This document shows, piece after piece, positions 38,498 through 49,358 of a DNA stretch of 64,000 nucleotides. Position 1 is the first letter of the stretch, and every line of letters begins with the position of its first letter. The notes under the pieces are model-generated. The model made no database searches, was not told the DNA's origin, and was given only the letters and a program-made list of their open reading frames with translations. The position numbers and the translations under genes were made by a program. Origin of the DNA: Scylla paramamosain (taxonomy: Eukaryota > Arthropoda > Malacostraca > Decapoda > Portunidae); assembly GCF_035594125.1 (NCBI RefSeq), contig NC_087193.1, positions 911,001-975,000 on the forward strand. Direction: 5' to 3'.

Positions 38498-39367
38498 TTA
38501 ATCATAATATTTGGCAAATGTTGTCGCCCTAGCCCAGCCAGCCTTAGCCATGATGTGGGTCACTGGAACAGCCATTGCCTTGGCCTTTGATGCCACAGCT
38601 GGGCAGATACTTCCTGCAGTAAATTTTGTAGTGTCCACACCGGACAGGTGAAGGACGGACTTGATCCACTGAGAAATTGTATCTTTAGAGGCATTTTTAT
38701 GTGGTTTAATGACACTGATGAGCAATTTGCTTTCATCTCCAGCATTACCTCTTATATGCTCAGTCCTACTGATATACATTTTCAAAGTTTCCATTACACA
38801 CAAATTTTTATCCTCTTCATAAGCTTTCACCTTGATAAACTGAATATTGAAGTTTGGTCTGCACTGTTTAATACTGCCTGCTAACCACATACATATAAAG
38901 TCCTTGCCTATGATGATATCCTTCAAAAGTAACAAATGTAGAGTTTGCACTCTGGCTGCTTGTGTAAGTGCCAGCAACATTACTAATTTCAAAGTTAAAT
39001 CTTTCAGGGAAAGAGAGTGTAAAGGGCTCATGCTCCTTAATTTTTCTAAAACTGGCTTGACATCCCAAGTTGCAATATACCTGGGTTTAGTTGGGCATAA
39101 ATTGAATACTCCCTTTAACAACCTGATGACCAGTGGATGGTCACCTGCCCTGTGGCCATCCATCACTATCCCTAGTGAGAAGAGAACTGCCCTTGCAGTG
39201 TTGATGCACTCGTACCCGACACCTCTGTGAAAAGTTTCAGATAAGAAATTGATGATTTGTTCTACATTGGGATTAAGGGGATCAACTTCCCATTCACTAC
39301 AAAATTGTGTCCATCTTTTAATATGTGGTCTGTATTGCTTTTCTGTTCCTGGTTTCAAGGATGCCAT
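38498..39367 (-). pseudogene. DIRS tyrosine recombinase ORF
   Basis: 289-codon open frame, about the expected size. The N-terminal core-binding region starts MASLKPGTEKQYRPHIKRWT. The catalytic domain has the first Arg in LALTQAARVQTLHLL and the nucleophile Tyr in ATTFAKYYD at the very end. The middle catalytic block, normally of the form H-S-T-R in this family, reads AGSICPAVASKAKA, so both the His and the second Arg are replaced (Arg to Cys fits a CGC to TGC change). The enzyme is therefore predicted inactive although the frame is open. Confidence 0.85.
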
Positions 39368-39417
39368 GATAAGGTCTGTACCTGCTTCAGAAATTCCTCG
39401 CTTTTGTATTCTTTCCC

Positions 39418-40253
39418 TTACAGCAAACAGGCCACCAGTTCGTGTGTTTCATGATGGGGTGTTCCTCTGAGGACAGGAGCAGCCGTAACACATTCTTCTT
39501 CCATGTTATGAAGCGAGGTTCCCTGATGAGCATGCTGACTAACATTCCCATCCAAGGCTGGGATGTCCATAGTGGCATGACCATCCATCCTTTTGCCTTT
39601 TCTGCCCAAACCTTCTGCAGACACCTGTTTGTTTAGCCTGGATGCGAATAAGTCAAAGCTTGGGAGTCCGAAAATTTTGCAAATATCCCCAAAAATGTTT
39701 TCATCCAGTTTCCACTCATGTTTGTCATTAAATTTGCGAGATGCCGTGTCGACCAAGACGTTTGCTTTACCTGGTATATAAGAACATATAATCCATGCTT
39801 TGTGCTCTACACACCATTCTCATATGTCAATACAGATATCATTACAGATCTCCGATTTTATGCCACCCATTTCATTAACATAGCTCACTGCTGTGGTATT
39901 GTCACAAAATATTTTAATGTTCTTCCCCTGAATTTGCTGTTCAAATGATTTCAAGGAAAGAAGGATGGCTTTGAGTTCCAGTGCATTAATATGTAACTCT
40001 TTTTCTGCTGGCAACCACCTGCCATTTACCATTTGGTGGTTAAGGAAGCAGCCCCAACCTAAGCTTGAAGCATCGGTGTACAGCTCAATGTCAGTACCTG
40101 TCCTGAAAATTTTCCTGTTTTAACCTGCCACATGCTTAACCCACCAATGCAAATCTTTTTTCATTTCATCTGTGATTTCCATCCACTTCTCAAAGTTGCC
40201 TTTCTTTAGCTAAAGCTGCAATTTTTGCCCTTTCCAACTTTCTGTAATGTAAC
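39418..40253 (-). pseudogene. DIRS RNase H and downstream region, frame-broken
   Basis: The RNase H-like domain is visible in 40032-39820: WLPAEKELHINALELKAILL and KIFCDNTTAVSYVNEMGG. Upstream, in another frame, is 'TDIELYTDASSLGWGC' (40120-40060). 39756-39418 gives VDTASRKFNDKHEWKLDENI, FGLPSFDLFASRLNKQVS. Stops near 40254 and 40123 and a shift near 39820 separate these segments. A methyltransferase-like domain often found in DIRS elements was not recognised with confidence. Confidence 0.7.
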
Positions 40254-41030
40254 TTAACCCATTTCAACCGCTGGGATGGCAGCTACCAAAATGCCAATTA
40301 CTCTAGCAACTTCCCTGATTTCGTCTTTCTTTTTGTTCAGTAATTGTCGACAACTAGTCACAAGGCTAAGGATTCTGCACTCCGGTAGCGTAACTGTCAT
40401 GGTCTCTGAGTTGATGATATTACCCAAATATTCAATTCTTTTGGTGTGTTGTAACACAGACTTTTCTACATTGATGCAGAAACCCATTCTGCTTAAGACC
40501 TGCATTGTGCTTTGAGTGCATTCCTTGCAACCTAACCATGAATGGCTGCACATGAGAGTGTCATCAATAAAGCTGGTGATAGTGTATCCCTTCTCTCTCA
40601 ACGTAGCAAAGATGGGTTTCATTAGTTTAGTAAAGAGCAGTGGGCCCTCAGAAATACCATTGAGAAGGCATGTGAACTGGTAAATTTTCCCCTGCCATTT
40701 AAAACAAAGATATTTTTGTTGCTCATCTGCTATCTTTACAGAGTAGTAAGCATGCCGTAAATCAACTGAGGCCATGTAGTCATTATGATTGATGAGCCTA
40801 ATTGCCTGCTCAAAGTTTTCCATCTTAAAATGCTTATATGGAATATGCTTGTTTAGCTTCTCTAAATTAAGGACCATTCTATATTCACCATTCTTTTTCT
40901 TCCTCAGAAAAATAGGGGATAGAATCTGCTCATGCTGTCTATGAGTTTCTGTGATTACTTTAAGCTTGAGCAGTTTGTTAATTTTCTGAGATAAAATTCT
41001 TTGTTCTTGAATGGAAAACACATATTCCAT
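40254..41030 (-). pseudogene. DIRS reverse transcriptase ORF
   Basis: 258-codon frame covering RT fingers and palm: LSPIFLRKKKNGEYRMVLNL (fingers), MASVDLRHAYYSVKIADEQQ (first catalytic Asp), FTCLLNGISEGPLLFTKLMK, the catalytic box TSFIDDTLMCSHS, and RIEYLGNIINSETMTVTLPE. The FIDD pair is intact. In DIRS relatives RT and RNase H are one continuous frame; here the frame ends at 40254. Confidence 0.88.
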
Positions 41031-41178
41031 TTCATCATGAAATAAATGTTCAATGTTGGCTACATCAATATCAAGATGACAGTTTGCAACAATAAAATAA
41101 ATGGATCACGCGTGATCTTATGCCATTCATGCACAAACTTATGCAGTCTACCTGCTTCAAATTTGTGGCTTACCCGAG

Positions 41179-42177
41179 TTATTGCCGGGGATTGTTTCCC
41201 TGACCCCAGGCATTTTTGGGCTCAGTGTCCTGCCTGGAGAAGGACTGCCTTGTGAGGCCACCCCTGCGGGGCCCGTAAGGGTGGAATCGGGATGAGAAGC
41301 CCCTGTAAGGCATTCTCCTAAAGAAGCCTCTTGGTCTTGTTCCACCAAACCTGCCAGCTGCCGATTGCCATGTTGGGAAAGGTTTCTTCGGCACGATCTT
41401 GTTCCTGAGCTTTTCAGACTCCTCAATCTGTCTTGCTGACTGCAAGACATCGTCACCAAATAGATACCGTGTCATGGATACCTTATCTGAGCACAAGTGA
41501 GTGTATTTGGGATTAATTTCCTGCGTGATGATGAGTCGCCTGGCCAAGTTGTTACGGTAGTTGGCGTTCCCAAGTAATGCAAGAGCTCCATTTAGCATAC
41601 CCACTTCCTGGGCAACCCCTGCGTGACCCTCATCTTGTGCAATTTTGTCTAGAGTAGTGAGCGACTTTATGACGATAGTGGCAGCCATCATAATGTCATT
41701 ACTCACCTCTCTCATATGAGAATCAGTCTTTTCCGCCTCAACCTTGAGAGCAGCAAATATCTGAGCGTTGCAGACGACAGGGGTTAATGCAGGGCAGTTG
41801 CCGGGCCTCTTGGTAGCCTCGTCCTCCACAATCTGCTTGTATTCTTCTTCACGCATGCCGTGGTCAAACAAGTAATTCACCATATCAGCCACAGGAATCT
41901 CCATATCTACTGAAATGTTGTCCAAAGGCCCGTATGTTTTAGCACTGTGCATGAGTACGCTGCCAATACTTGGCTCATCGTGAATTTCACCATCTTCATC
42001 ATCATCATTGCCATCATCAAAACTAGAAAAACCGGCTGTGGAGTCCGTGAGTCCTGACTGTACAGAGAGGGGACGTCCTACCACCCGTTCGTGGCGGTGT
42101 GAGGCTGCGTTGTTGATGTTATGGGCGCCACCCTGCCGCGCCTCCCCCCCTCCTGGGGGGTCCCCGGCATCCAACAT
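41179..42177 (-). pseudogene. DIRS gag-like ORF, main part
   Basis: 332-codon open frame. An acidic patch (DDGNDDDEDGEIHDE) is followed by a helical segment (MVNYLFDHGMREEEYKQIVE, MLNGALALLGNANYRNNLAR) and an Arg/Gly-rich C-terminus (GRFGGTRPRGFFRRMPYRGF). This is the usual layout of DIRS ORF1. A stop and frame change separate it from its Ser/Arg-rich start at 42541-42284. Confidence 0.75.
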
Positions 42178-42216
42178 GCCTTGCTGCCTATCATAGGCAG
42201 ACTTAACCTTATCCTT

Positions 42217-42718
42217 CTACAATTTTTGGATTTCTCCACATAGCTCAGTAATAGCCTCAAACATCACTGCCCATGGAGGGACGTTAGCATCGTCCCTTGA
42301 AGTACAGGGAGCTTGGAGGAGGTGACAACAGCTCACGCCTTTGTTCCCCTGAGGGCGGGCATTCCTGCCCACGATCACCCCTCCCGGAAGAATAACACTT
42401 TCCTTTAGAGCTCTCTCGGCGTGAAGAAGAGCTCCTGTGTGTAGTCCTTGCAGAACTACTTGAGCTTCCTCTGTAAGAGGAACGATCCTCGGTGCCAGAA
42501 GCCTTGAGTCCCCTCGGAGAGGCTTCATCCACAGTCTCCTCCATGATGGCGGGCCTGCTACCTGCCCCCCTGCAACCCAGCAGAATAACACTTAACTGGG
42601 CGAAATAAAGGCACCAAATCGCTCCACAGATGGATAACGGGTAGAGACGGCCACTGAAACCTGTGTGACCAGAAACTTGTCCTGGGAAACAGGAAACAAA
42701 AAAGGTCACCCCAAACAA
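42217..42718 (-). pseudogene. DIRS gag N-terminal region, frame-broken
   Basis: The frame from 42545 begins MEETVDEASPRGLKASGTED and has a Ser/Arg-rich tract (SSYRGSSSSSARTTHRSSSS). It must shift near 42290 to reach DDANVPPWAVMFEAITELCG, then meets a stop at about 42218 before the main gag frame. The real start is probably the Met at about 42545. Confidence 0.55.
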
Positions 42719-42762
42719 GAGAGCCAGGACAAACGTCTGAACGGCTTGGGATCACTGCAGCA

Positions 42763-42845
42763 ACTGCTGGCACGGGGTGATGTAGCGTATCTCATGGGAA
42801 AGCGTACTTCAGCAGAAAAGTGATTTGCTGTCACTTTGCTGAAGT
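42763..42845. repeat. DIRS 5' terminal repeat (ITR)
   Basis: Contains CACGGGGTGATGTAGCGTAT and CTCATGGGAAAGCGTACTTC, then AGCAGAAAAGTGATTTGC, and ends GCTGAAGTAAA. The first part is inverted relative to 38005-38037; the outer part is inverted in the ICR at 38239-38288. Confidence 0.85.
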
Positions 42846-44530
42846 AAAACTCTACCTTGGACAATTCAGGCCTTGTTCCTTCCTTTACTTCACCCTCTGA
42901 CCACTTCATGCTACCTATTAAAATTCTTCGCAATGATGTTTTCTATGCCCTCTCTGGCCTAAATCCTCAGAGGGCTTATGGACCTGATGGAGGTCCTCCA
43001 ATAATTCTCTGAAACTCTGCCTCTGTGCTTGCACCTTGCCTAATCAAACTCTTTCGTCTATCAACATCTACCTTTCCTTCTTGCTGGAAGTTTGCCTACA
43101 TTCATCCTGTTCCTAAAAAGGGTGACCGTTTTAATCCCTCAAACTACTGTCCTATTGCTTTAATTTCCTGCCTGTCTAAAGTTTTTAATCTATCCTCAAC
43201 AGGAAGATTCTTAAAAATCTATCACTTCACAACCTTCTATCTGATTGCCAGTATGGGTTCTGTCTTCTGGCTTTCCTTACTGAGTCTTGGTCATTCTCTT
43301 TTAAAGATTTTGGTGAAACTTTTGCTGTTGCCTTAGACATATCAAAATCTTCTGATAGAGTCTGGCACAAAGCTTTGATTTCCAAACTACCCTCCTATGA
43401 CTTCTATCATTCTCTCTGTAACTTCATCTCAAGTTTCCATTCTGACTGTTCTATTGCTGTTGTGGTAGACAGTCACTGTTCTTCTCCCAAATCTATTAAC
43501 AGTGGTGTTCCTCAGTGTTCCGTCCCGTCACCCACTCTTCCTATTATTCATCAATAATCTTCCAAGCCAAACTTCTTGTCCCATCCACTCCTATGCTGAT
43601 TATACCACCCTACACTTTTCCACATCTTTTCATAGACATCCAACCCTTCAGGAAGTAAACAGTTCATACAGGGAAGCTACAGAATACCTGACTTCTGATC
43701 TCTCTAAAATTTCTTATTGGGGCAGAGCAAAGTTGGTATTGTTCAATGCCTCAAAAACTCAATTCCTTCATCTATCAACTCAATACAACTTTCCAGACTA
43801 CTATCCCCTCTTCTTCAGTAACGCTCAACTGTCCCCCTCTTCCACACCGAACATCCTCGGTCTATTCATTTCTTATAATCTAAACTGGAAACTTCACATC
43901 TCATCTCTAGCTAAAACAGTTTCAATAAAGTTAGACGTTCTGAGACATCTTTGCCAGTTTTTCTCACCCCCACAGCTGCTAATTCTGTACAATCATTATC
44001 ATGTTTGGAGTATGCTTCACATGTTTGGTTCCACTCAAACTACTCTTTTAGACATGGCAGAATCAAAAGCTTTTCGTCTCATCAACTCCTCTCCTCTAAC
44101 TGACTGTCTTCAGCCTCTTTCTCACTCCTGTAATGTTGCATCTCTAGCTGTCTTCTACTACTATTTTTATGCTAACTGCTCTTCTGATCTGGCTAACTGC
44201 ATGCCTCCCCTCGTCTTGCAGCTTTGCTGCACAAGACTTTCTTTCTTTCTCTAGCCCTTATTTTGTCCACCTCTCTAATGCAAGAGTTAACCAATATTCT
44301 CAATCATTCATCCATTTCTCTGGTAAATTCTGGAATTCCTTGCCTCTTTCTGTATTTCCACCTTCCTATGACTTGAATTCCTTCAAGAGGGAGGTTTCAA
44401 GACATCCTTCAATTTTTGACTACTGCTTCAAACCCTGTTTTGGGGACTGGCATCTCATAGGGCTTTTTTCTTATTGTATTTTTGTTGCCCTTGGCCAGTG
44501 TCCCTCCTGCATTAAAAAAAATGAATAAGA
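42846..44530 (+). mobile_element. LINE A copy A9, part 2 (RT and 3' end)
   Basis: Resumes with CTCTACCTTGGACAATTCAG and carries the RT with small deletions. Segments are 43025-43336 (YIHPVPKKGDRFNPSNYCPI), 43375-43557 (ISKLPSYDFYHSLCNFISSF) and 43502-44254 (IHSYADYTTLHFSTSFHRHP: the catalytic YADD is changed to YADY). The C-terminus and 3' UTR follow to the A-rich end at about 44512-44530. A QGRSTG-coding stretch is missing near 43262. Confidence 0.88.
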
Positions 44531-45240
44531 AAAAAAAAATAAAATAAAACATCACCTAGATATCTCTACTTACTATCCTATTCTTTCTAGACAGAATACA
44601 AATACAATATAAAAAGATGTTTTCTATTATTAGCAATTAAGAGGCAATGAGAACTGTGTTGCAGTTAGCACCTCTGGCAGCTGTCATGCCCACAGGTCAT
44701 TCACTGAGATCAGTGATGTCCCTTATCCCACTGTTCCCAATCCGGCACATCAAGGGCACCTCAAATTCCATGTTGTATTGCTTTCTTAGACCTGTACTAC
44801 CTCATCACTTTTGCAAATATGTATGCACCATTTTTAGAGGAAATTTTAGCAAGCATTTGTCATATTAGTCTTGTATTGTGTTATAGCATTTTACTAGAAC
44901 ATGATGATGTGTTGCAAGTCATGGCTCAAGCCAAGCAGGCTATTCAGACACCTTTGCCTGACCTGGCAAAATGCCATGCAGTGCTCAAAGGACTGATTGT
45001 TCCATGCTCATTATATGCAAATGTTGCTGTTCATTTAATCAGAAAGAGTTCACACTACATGGTCTTTAAAACTTTTTCATCTATGAGTGATTTGCATGCT
45101 TATAATTATGTATGCTTGAAATTTGATTGAAAACAATACACACACTCTCCACCTATGTTTGCATTTTTGCTCATGAGTGGCTGTGTCCTTCCACCCCATT
45201 CTGCTAACCATCCATTTTTCAAAATAAGGTAATTGCCTTA
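44531..45240. other. Intron sequence, not recognised
   Basis: Unique-looking sequence. A 103-codon + frame at 44819-45130 (MAQAKQAIQTPLPDLAKCHA) has no recognised homology and no splice-site support; it may be a chance frame or a decayed repeat. The host exons on each side of this intron already join in phase. Confidence 0.35.
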
Positions 45241-45714
45241 ATAAGGCTCCCCATACACTATCAATCATGACTGCACAATCATCAATGGTGATTGTGTGAT
45301 CATATCCATAGTATGTGGGTATGATTGAAGGATTGTGCAAATGATTGGAGACAAATGAAGAGGTTCCAACACGGTTTGTTTTTTAGCCATCAATCATGAT
45401 GCTTGCACATTTATGATTAACGATGTGTGGCAACAATTGAGCAAAAATGTCAGTCTACCATCACCAGCCATGGTGAATGCACAGGCACTCAGGAGTTTTG
45501 GTGGGAGTTCCTTGAACTATACTGAAGTTTCCCAGCATTGTGGAATATCAAATGTGACAATTACAAGAACAGAAATTTGAAAGGGGCATGCTACAATAAA
45601 TAAATAGAAAAACTGACTGGATGGAGCACACACGACTAGTGATGATTGCACAATCTCACTCTTAGTGTGTGGCCAAAACCAAAGATTGAACTGATTGAGA
45701 GTGTATGGGGACCT
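45241..45714. mobile_element. MITE with TCCCCATACACT inverted ends
   Basis: About 474 bp. Left end ATAAGGCTCCCCATACACTA; complement of the right end AGGTCCCCATACACTCTCAA. A TTA trinucleotide lies on both outer sides (45238-45240 and 45715-45717), consistent with a PIF/Harbinger-type 3-bp duplication. 'TCAATCAT' -like motifs recur inside in both orientations. No coding capacity. Confidence 0.6.
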
Positions 45715-46293
45715 TTAGAGACTTAGAATACAAAGCTTATAATTATCATGAGCCATGAGGTTCTGATACCCTTAGGAGACCTGCACAGAAGGCATGTGTC
45801 AGAAACTACATGGTTTCATAGGGCTGGCAAGTGAATGAATAAGACTAAGAGCAAGTGAATAGCAATGTATATATGTACATATATATATACATATGTACAG
45901 GGGCACAACTTCAGCAAATTTTTTGAGTACTAGAGGGCATGATCATAGATTCACACATTTTTGAGGGCAATTTCATGGCCAATGAAGGAGTGCATTTAAC
46001 ACAACAAAAGATCATTAGGAAATAAATGAGGAAAAATGTATCTAAGAGACTAAAGTAGATACAATTTATCCATTTTAAAGCACAGTATAATGATTTTTGA
46101 AGACTGGAAGTACATAACATTATTGCAGAATGACAGTTCTGGTGAAAGAATCTTGTGTCTGTAAGAGAAAATACCTAAATGGTTCTCAAAGATTGCATGA
46201 ACACATTGGTTAGTAGGTATTTTAAATATGAATGCATAATACTGCAGGCTGATGTATCCCTCCCCAATTCTTTTTAGTAAGATTTACAACTAC
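45715..46293. other. Intron sequence, nothing recognised
   Basis: AT-rich unique-looking sequence with a 'atatgtacatatatatatacatatgtac' palindromic patch near 45869-45897 (written as pieces: atatgtacat, atatatacat, atgtac). Confidence 0.4.
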
Positions 46294-46308
46294 ACACACA
46301 CACACACG
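46294..46308. repeat. Short (CA)n tract at the 5' edge of LINE C1
   Basis: About seven CA units after 'tttacaacta', directly before the 5' UTR of LINE C1. Confidence 0.85.
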
Positions 46309-48275
46309 TCGTCGTTGAGTAAACAAGCAGCGATCCAAACTCCAGCAGAGAAAGATTTTGTTTGACCATGGCCACCACTAGGAGTCTAGAATGTGTTCCC
46401 AGGTAGGAGCTATGCTCAAGTAGAGTTGTCCTGTCTCCAGAAATAAAAAAAAATAAGGGAAAATTTCAGTAATAACAGATGTAATAAAATGAGTAAAAGC
46501 TCCAGCAAGGCGAACGCCATAGGTGGGAGTGGAATGTTGCCAACGGGGTCACCATTCCCAGGAATTGAGGAAGATAATGAACTACATGATAAAATGCAAG
46601 GAAGGAAAGTGGTTTTGATGGATGGGATGATCAGTGACCTCATTGAAAGAGTGAAAAAAATAGAAAAAAACATGACCTGGAAGAAGAAAACAAAGAATTG
46701 AAAACACTATGTGCTGATCTAAAAACAAAATTGAAGGAAAACAATAATATTGTTAAAAACAGGAAAATGAAGTGATAGGGATGAAAAAGTGAACATCAAA
46801 TCTGGAGGAAGGAAAAAGAGGTAGAAAAAGTTAACTTTACAGAAATCATAGAAGCGCAAAAGAAGGAAAAGACAGATTTAAGTAAGGAAATTGTGAAAGT
46901 GATCAAACAGAAGGAATCGATAGTAAAGGACACAGTGGACAAAAAGAAATGTATTGTTATATACAGATCAAAAGAGGAAACAGAGCCAGTAAGATACAAG
47001 AGGGAAAGAGAACAAAAAAAGGTAGCAAAGGACATTGTAAGAAATATATTGAGAGAAGGGGAGGACTGGATAAGCAAAACTGAGGAAATACATAGACTGG
47101 GGAAGTATAAAGAAGGAGGAGAGCGACCACTGAAAGTAAAATTTAGGGCACAAACAACAGCCATGGAACTGATATCGAATGTGTGGAAACTGGACAAGAC
47201 AGAGCAATACAGGAAAGTTTGGATAAAGAGGGACATGAATGAGGAGGAGAGGCTCAAGGTAAGCAATCTAATAAAAGAAGCAAAGGCAAAAAACAAGAAC
47301 AGAACAGAGGAAGAAAAAAAAAAGTTCATTTGGAAGGTAAAAGATGAGAGGCTCAGGAAGTGGTATCTGACAAAAAAAAAAATAGAAAATGTAAATAATG
47401 TATGGAAAAATAAAAAGTGGACAGTGGCATATACAAATATAAATGGTTTAATATCAACATTGTGAGAATTGAATAAATATATTAAGATAAAGCAGCCCGA
47501 AGACATCATGGGTATTACTGAAGTTAAACTAAATGAGGCAACAGAAAATATATGAATTGGTAATAGTAATTATAATGTGTGGATAAAACATAGAAATAAT
47601 ACGAAAGGGGGAGGAGCAATGTTACTTACAAAGAAGAGTATAACAGTGGAAGAGGTTGAAATAGAAGGAATGGTGTAAGTAATTAGAATTCAAACAAAAA
47701 GGAAAGGAGAAGGAAGAAGAGATTTTGCAGTGGCTCATATACCCCAAAGACGAATGCATGGACACAAGAGGATTATAAATTATTTAGAGATACTGGTAAC
47801 TGTTTGGAGAGAATACTGGCAGAGAGTAATAATATAACACTTATGGGTGACTTTAATTGCAAGGAGGTATGCTGGGAAGAGTGGACCATGGATGGGGGAG
47901 AAGAGTCATGGGGATATATGCTTCTAAATTAAAAAAATGACAAATACTATGACCCGATGGATTGGAGAAAATACAAGATTTGGGGGTAATAAAGAGGCAT
48001 CAAGGCTAGACTTGGTGTTTACAAAGGAAATGGACATCATCAAAGGAATAAATTATTGGTGCCCACTAGGTAAAAGTGACCATCTGTTAATTGAATTCAG
48101 TATAGGCAGTGGTCCAACAGAAAATAGGAATGAAATCTACAAGAATGGGAAATATAATTACAGGAAAGCAGATTTTATCAGGTTGGGGAAATATTTTGCA
48201 GAGGCTAAATGGAAACAACTGTTCACGGCAAGCAGTACGCAAGAACAATGGGACATATTCATGGAAATTTATAAT
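46309..48275 (+). mobile_element. LINE C copy C1, part 1 (5' UTR, ORF1-like, endonuclease)
   Basis: 5' UTR from about 46309, an ORF1-like start at 46489 (MSKSSSKANAIGGSGMLPTG), a coiled-coil region to about 46900, the ORF1p-like C-terminal part (46893-47465) and the endonuclease: 'EDIMGITEVKLNEATEN', 'TNTMTRWIGENTRFGGNKEA', 'LDLVFTKEMDIIKGINYWCP'. The frame 47937-48368 ends by reading into the solo LTR inserted after TATAAT at 48275. Part 2 resumes at 49359. Confidence 0.85.
46893..47465 (+). pseudogene. ORF1p-like coiled-coil protein running into the endonuclease start (LINE C1)
   Basis: 190-codon frame. Order: a KEKIVKD/Lys-rich helix, EIHRLGKYKEGGERPLKVKF (resembling the RNA-binding segment of L1-type ORF1p), KVWIKRDMNEEERLKVSNLI, a Lys/Glu-rich helix, FIWKVKDERLRKWYL, and finally TVAYTNINGLISTL, which is already the first strand of the endonuclease. 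No stop or new start separates ORF1-like and endonuclease segments here, so the element may code both in one frame. LINE C2 (51770-52306) has the same ORF1-like motifs. Confidence 0.7.
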
Positions 48276-49358
48276 TGTCATGTTATTGGCCGAGTTTACC
48301 TTGAATGGGATCACGTTTTCTTAGTGTTCCCGTGTTCCGGTTACCTGCCATTCGGGCATCATCCTTAATATTGTTATAAGTAGTGTAAGGCTTATTTACC
48401 CATTTTATATCATGTAGTATTATTCTCTTCATAATTTAAGTTCTATATATCTTTGTATGTATAAGGGAGGAAGTATAATTGAGGTGGAAATACGTTGGAA
48501 ACGAGGGGAGCTTGAGTGGGCAACAACACATTCCAAGGAGGGGAAGGCAGAGTGCCTTGGGTCGTGAAGTAGGGAGGAAGGTGGCGTCTCTCAGGGAAGG
48601 ATCTTGGTGTGGATTGGTGATGGAGTGGGTTTGTGGAGGTATTAGTGGTATAGTGGTATAACCTTGATATCCAGGATCAGGTCAGTGAGTCTTTTGTGGT
48701 ACCAAGAGCTCTTGTCCGCTGAAATTTGGTTGGTGAGTTGTGCTGGTGACGCTGTTGGAAGGGGTCATAGGTCAAACTGGCAGCCATTTTGTGAGTGGAG
48801 GTTGTGGTGTTGACCTTGGAAGCTGGTGTTGTGGTGTATTGGTGATTTTGGGGACGATGTTATGGTGTTATGGGTGATCTTTGGTGATGATGGTAATCTC
48901 CTATGAGGCTTGAGGAGGTGAAATACGGGAATTATTGTCTGGGGACGCGGTAATGGCGTCTGAGTAAATTCCTGCGGTTGAGGGGAATATTTCTGTGACT
49001 GGTGGAAGTGTAAACGGGTTCTGGTGTTGTGGGAAGTGACAAGAACGTCATGTAGTAACGTGTACTACCTCATGTTGTTTGTGAATTATTATTAGTATTA
49101 ATATATGTGCTTGTAACATAGAATAATCGTGTTTTCTACTCCCCCAACATTAATCTGGTATTAGAGGTGATTCCAGGTGTGCTGAGTCAAGGTAAAGGTA
49201 GAGTGAGAGATACTTCTGGCGATTTTGGATAGGTCGGGTAGGCACTCGAAGCCTTTAAAAATCCAGACCTTTAAAACTTTCCGGGATCAGTGTAACGCCC
49301 ACTTTCTTGGAAAGATAACCGGTATCGTACGATCGCAGGTAAGTAATCGATCGTGACA
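48276..49358. mobile_element. Solo LTR (1083 bp)
   Basis: Begins TGTCATGTTATTGG and ends GATCGTGACA, so the termini are TGTCA...TGACA as in long terminal repeats. It is flanked by a TAAT duplication (48272-48275 and 49359-49362). Removing it plus one TAAT restores the LINE C1 frame 'EIYNEGVSRYVPKIKTKE'. No internal retroelement coding region is present, so this is a recombined solo LTR; TATA-like 'tatgtataagg' lies near 48456. Orientation cannot be told and the superfamily is not assigned. Confidence 0.78.

Larger units (their letters stand above)
37919..42845 (-). mobile_element. DIRS-type tyrosine-recombinase retrotransposon, structurally complete
   Basis: About 4.9 kb with coding on the minus strand: 5' inverted terminal repeat at 42845, gag-like ORF, reverse transcriptase and RNase H, tyrosine recombinase, internal complementary region (ICR) and 3' inverted repeat at 37919. 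This is the diagnostic DIRS order. DIRS elements replicate through a circular intermediate inserted by a tyrosine recombinase instead of an integrase and make no target duplication, which fits the junctions here. Frameshifts in gag and RNase H and a substituted recombinase catalytic residue make this copy dead. DIRS-like elements are known to be widespread in decapods. Confidence 0.92.

Noticed and set aside
42217..42718. Independent Ser/Arg-rich splicing-factor-like gene
   Set aside because: Its position and the following gag frame show it is the DIRS ORF1 start.
44819..45130. Possible host exon or gene (MAQAKQAIQTPL frame)
   Set aside because: On the opposite strand from the host gene, no splice sites or homology recognised; left as unexplained sequence.
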